Source of the DNA: Natronomonas moolapensis 8.8.11
Lineage (GTDB): Archaea > Halobacteriota > Halobacteria > Halobacteriales > Haloarculaceae
DNA: 64,000 bases
Reading direction: 5' to 3'
Assembly (NCBI RefSeq): GCF_000591055.1
Contig: NC_020388.1
Location: 1,612,001 to 1,676,000 of the forward strand
The notes beneath the pieces were generated by a model, which did not search any database, was not told the DNA's origin, and saw only the letters and a program-made list of their open reading frames with translations. The position numbers and the translations under genes are program-made. Every line of letters starts with the position of its first letter. Within the stretch, counting starts at the first letter, position 1. Shown here one piece after another: positions 62,277 through 64,000 of the stretch.

Positions 62277-62662
62277 TCGACCCGTCGGTCCGGTTTCAAA
62301 ACGACGGACTTCGAGCCATCTCGTCGCCATCACCGCCTCGCGTCAGCCCCGTGTGGGTCCCACCTACACGAGGTCACCGGGATCATTTTCGGGATCATTT
62401 ATACAGGTTCGACGGTCGTTTTTACCTCCCCACCGACGACACCGCTTTTGTACCTCTAATCGACGGCGCTTTTATACTCTCAGCCGGCAATTATTTATAT
62501 ACCGCCGCCGGAGATTATTTTTATACCCCGCCGGCAACCCTTTTATATTCCCCACGAGCACGCTTCGGGTTCAGGCGACGGTGACATCCCGAGGGCTACG
62601 GCCGGGCGAGCGCCCGGGAGCGGACCGCCCAGCTTTTTGATCTCGGGTACCCCTGATCGGAT
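62277..62662. other. Intergenic region with tandem TATA-like boxes
   Basis: About 385 nt upstream of the MBL-fold gene. Positions 62396-62550 contain the TATA-like array described separately. TTTTTGATC (62632-62640) fits as the gene's own leaderless promoter. Confidence 0.6.
62396..62550 (+). repeat. Array of about seven TATA-like boxes with about 24-bp period
   Basis: TTTATAC (62398), TTTTTACC (62419), TTTTGTACC (62446), TTTTATAC (62470), TTTATATACC (62494), TTTTTATACC (62517) and TTTTATATT (62541) follow one another. The spacings of the TAC/TAT positions are 21, 28, 24, 25, 23 and 23 bp. GC-rich spacers (GCCGGC, CGACGG) separate them. In one frame (GTG 62351 to 62584) the sequence also reads as an imperfect eight-residue repeat (D-G-A-F-I-L-S-A, G-N-Y-L-Y-T-A-A, G-D-Y-F-Y-T-P-P), so a repeat-peptide gene is an alternative. 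Confidence 0.7.
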
Positions 62663-63490
62663 ATGGCCATCCACTCCGATTGGGGCAATTGGCTCCCGCA
62701 GGCCGTCGCCGATGCCGATCCCGACGGGCTCGCCGTCTGGTATCTCGGCTGCAATGGGTTCGTTCTGAAAGCCGCCGACGGTACGACCGTCTTCGTCGAC
62801 CCGTACCTCGGAACGGGCGACCCGCCCCGGACCGTCCGGATGATTCCGGTCCCGTTCGCCCCCGAGGACGTCGCCGCCGCCGACGCGGTGCTCGCGACCC
62901 ACGAGCACACCGACCACACCCACGGTCCCTCGCAGGCACCGATCCTCACCGGGACCGACGCGACGTTCTTCGGTCCCTCCGCGTCGGTCGAGATCGCCGA
63001 CGGGTGGCGCGAGGACCACGGCGTCGATTCGGGCGATATCGCCGAGGTCTCGGAGGGCGACAGCCTCGAGGTCGGATCGCTGTCGATCCACGTCGAATCG
63101 GCTCACGACCCGGACGCCGACCACCCCGTCTCCTACGTCGTCGAGTGTGAGGCCGGCACGTTCTTCCACGGTGGCGACGCCCGTCCCAGCGAGGCCTTCG
63201 AGGCGATCGGCTCGGCGTACGACATCGACCTCGCCGTCGCGGCCTTCGGCTCCTCGGGGACCATCCCAGACAAGGAGACCCGCGAACCCGCGTACACAAA
63301 GTGGTACTCCGACGAAAACATGGCCGCCGAAGCGGCGAACCAACTCCAGACGGATCGGCTCCTCCCGACACACTGGGACATGTGGAAAGGCCTCACCGCA
63401 GACCCGACCGTTCTCTTCGATCACGTCCGGCGCTTCGAGTACCCCCGAACCATCGAGATCCTCGAGATCGGCGACCGGACGGACCTCTGA
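62663..63490 (+). CDS. MBL-fold metal-dependent hydrolase (UlaG-like)
   Basis: This 275 aa protein has the HxHxDH motif in T-H-E-H-T-D-H-T-H-G (about residues 79-88), the second histidine in V-E-S-A-H-D-P-D, the aspartate in H-G-G-D-A-R-P-S and the last histidine in L-L-P-T-H-W-D. These form the two-metal site of metallo-beta-lactamase-fold hydrolases of the UlaG/L-ascorbate-6-phosphate lactonase type. The substrate is unknown. Complete and of usual length. Confidence 0.9.
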   Translation: MAIHSDWGNWLPQAVADADPDGLAVWYLGCNGFVLKAADGTTVFVDPYLGTGDPPRTVRMIPVPFAPEDVAAADAVLATHEHTDHTHGPSQAPILTGTDATFFGPSASVEIADGWREDHGVDSGDIAEVSEGDSLEVGSLSIHVESAHDPDADHPVSYVVECEAGTFFHGGDARPSEAFEAIGSAYDIDLAVAAFGSSGTIPDKETREPAYTKWYSDENMAAEAANQLQTDRLLPTHWDMWKGLTADPTVLFDHVRRFEYPRTIEILEIGDRTDL

Positions 63491-63609
63491 AGTCTCCCCG
63501 GCCCGAGACTCCAGCGGACTTGCCGGTCGCCGTCGATCGCCGTCAACTGCCGTCGATCGCCGTCAATCGATATAGCGGACCGCAGTGTATCGTTCTTTTC
63601 GTCGAACAC

Positions 63610-63641
63610 ACGCGACGGTTCGAGCGCTCGAACCGTCGCGT
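63610..63641. promoter_or_regulatory. 32-bp perfect palindrome upstream of the last gene
   Basis: ACGCGACGGTTCGAGC followed by its exact complement, with no spacer, lies directly before the TATA-like TAGCTTTATG (63641-63650) and 33 nt before the ATG at 63674. It is probably an operator or transcription-factor site for the gene at 63674; a cruciform or terminator is less likely because there is no T-run. Confidence 0.7.
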
Positions 63642-63673
63642 AGCTTTATGCGCCGCCGCGTGAACCGATCCGT

Positions 63674-64000
63674 ATGCCCGACGCCGATCCCTCCGGTACC
63701 GTGACGACGGCGACCGACGGCGTCACGGTCGAGAAGTCGTTCGAACCCGACGACTTCCCCGTGCCCGCCATCGCGTTCGACCTCCGTTCGACCCGCGACA
63801 CCGCTGCTTCGGTCCGGCTTGTCGACACCGTTCCGGACGACGTCGGCCCCGAGAACATCGGTTTTCATCCGAAGTACGGCGCGGAGTTTTGGGACGTCGA
63901 CGGCGACCGGATAGTGTTCGAACGCGAGATAGCGCCCGAGGAGTCCTATACGACGGTCTACGGGCTCCGCGGCGGTGACGTCGACGTCGCTGCGACGTTT
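63674..64000 (+). CDS. Haloarchaeal conserved protein, 5' part only
   Basis: An open frame runs from ATG 63674 off the right edge (109 codons). The sequence reads S-F-E-P-D-D-F-P-V-P-A-I-A-F-D-L-R-S, then V-R-L-V-D-T-V-P-D-D and N-I-G-F-H-P-K-Y-G-A-E-F-W, a beta-sandwich-like pattern conserved in haloarchaea. I recall similar N-termini in haloarchaeal proteins annotated as HTR-like, which cannot be checked here. The TATA-like TTTATG at 63645 gives a leaderless start. Confidence 0.7.
   Translation, partial: MPDADPSGTVTTATDGVTVEKSFEPDDFPVPAIAFDLRSTRDTAASVRLVDTVPDDVGPENIGFHPKYGAEFWDVDGDRIVFEREIAPEESYTTVYGLRGGDVDVAATF

Noticed and set aside
62351-62584. 77-codon frame through the TATA-like array taken as a certain gene
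   Set aside because: The frame has a GTG start without promoter, and the repeat spacing (21-28 bp) is not consistently a multiple of three; kept only as an alternative reading.

Overview
The window comes from a halophilic archaeon (class Halobacteria). This is shown by GC-rich DNA with very acidic predicted proteins, promoters that place a TATA box about 25-30 nt before a start codon (leaderless mRNAs), a TFB/TFIIB gene, an Orc1/Cdc6 initiator, the archaea-specific chemotaxis protein CheF, archaeal Dph2 and RtcB, a Bat-type HTH regulator and PGF-pre-PGF surface-protein domains. No rRNA, tRNA or CRISPR array was found.

Layout. (1) 1-16.7 kb, minus strand: two huge modular surface proteins. 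One is cut by the window edge. The other, about 2,814 aa, has an N-terminal DUF4347 domain, Ig/cadherin-like repeats, about 33 GLUG-type turns and a C-terminal anchor. Between them lie a TnpB (IS1341-type) element and a two-component pair of 7TM histidine kinase and REC-GAF-HTH_10 regulator. (2) 17.3-24.1 kb: an IS6-family element, then an acquired replication origin. Four origin-recognition-box-like repeats surround an orc1/cdc6 gene, and an inverted remnant of an IS6 element lies on the far side. Next come a divergent HNH (type IV-like) nuclease and a tight three-gene operon: MazG-like pyrophosphohydrolase, PD-(D/E)XK nuclease fused to a DUF2075 helicase, and DEDDy exonuclease. (3) 24.3-30.5 kb: a PLD nuclease fused to an SF3-like ATPase, a winged-helix regulator, an unassigned Rossmann-like protein, and a complete IS200/IS605 element (tnpA + tnpB) whose ends can be read to the base. 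(4) 30.5-47.3 kb: a truncated PIN toxin, TFB, a GC-rich structured intergenic block, a cold-shock protein, MntA/HepT and HicB/HicA toxin-antitoxin pairs, a large conjugation-type ATPase, a primase-polymerase, a small HNH protein, and a flavin monooxygenase behind a duplicated operator. There are further IS scars, including a frameshifted transposase. (5) 47.3-64 kb: core-like DNA with membrane proteins, a photolyase/cryptochrome, RtcB, the cheB-cheA-cheR-HEAT-cheF cluster, Dph2, a YlbF-like protein, an MBL-fold hydrolase and the start of a further gene.

The 17-47 kb part reads as an accessory island built from plasmid-type replication and transfer genes, transposons, toxin-antitoxin pairs and probable defence genes. 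The best candidates for an undescribed system are the mazG / nuclease-DUF2075 / DEDDy-exonuclease operon with its divergent HNH gene, and the PLD-SF3 ATPase fusion with its two neighbours. The most unusual non-coding signals are a series of about seven TATA-like boxes spaced about 24 bp apart (62.4-62.55 kb), a 32-bp perfect palindrome at 63.61 kb, and an 18-bp GC-rich inverted repeat at 32.2 kb.
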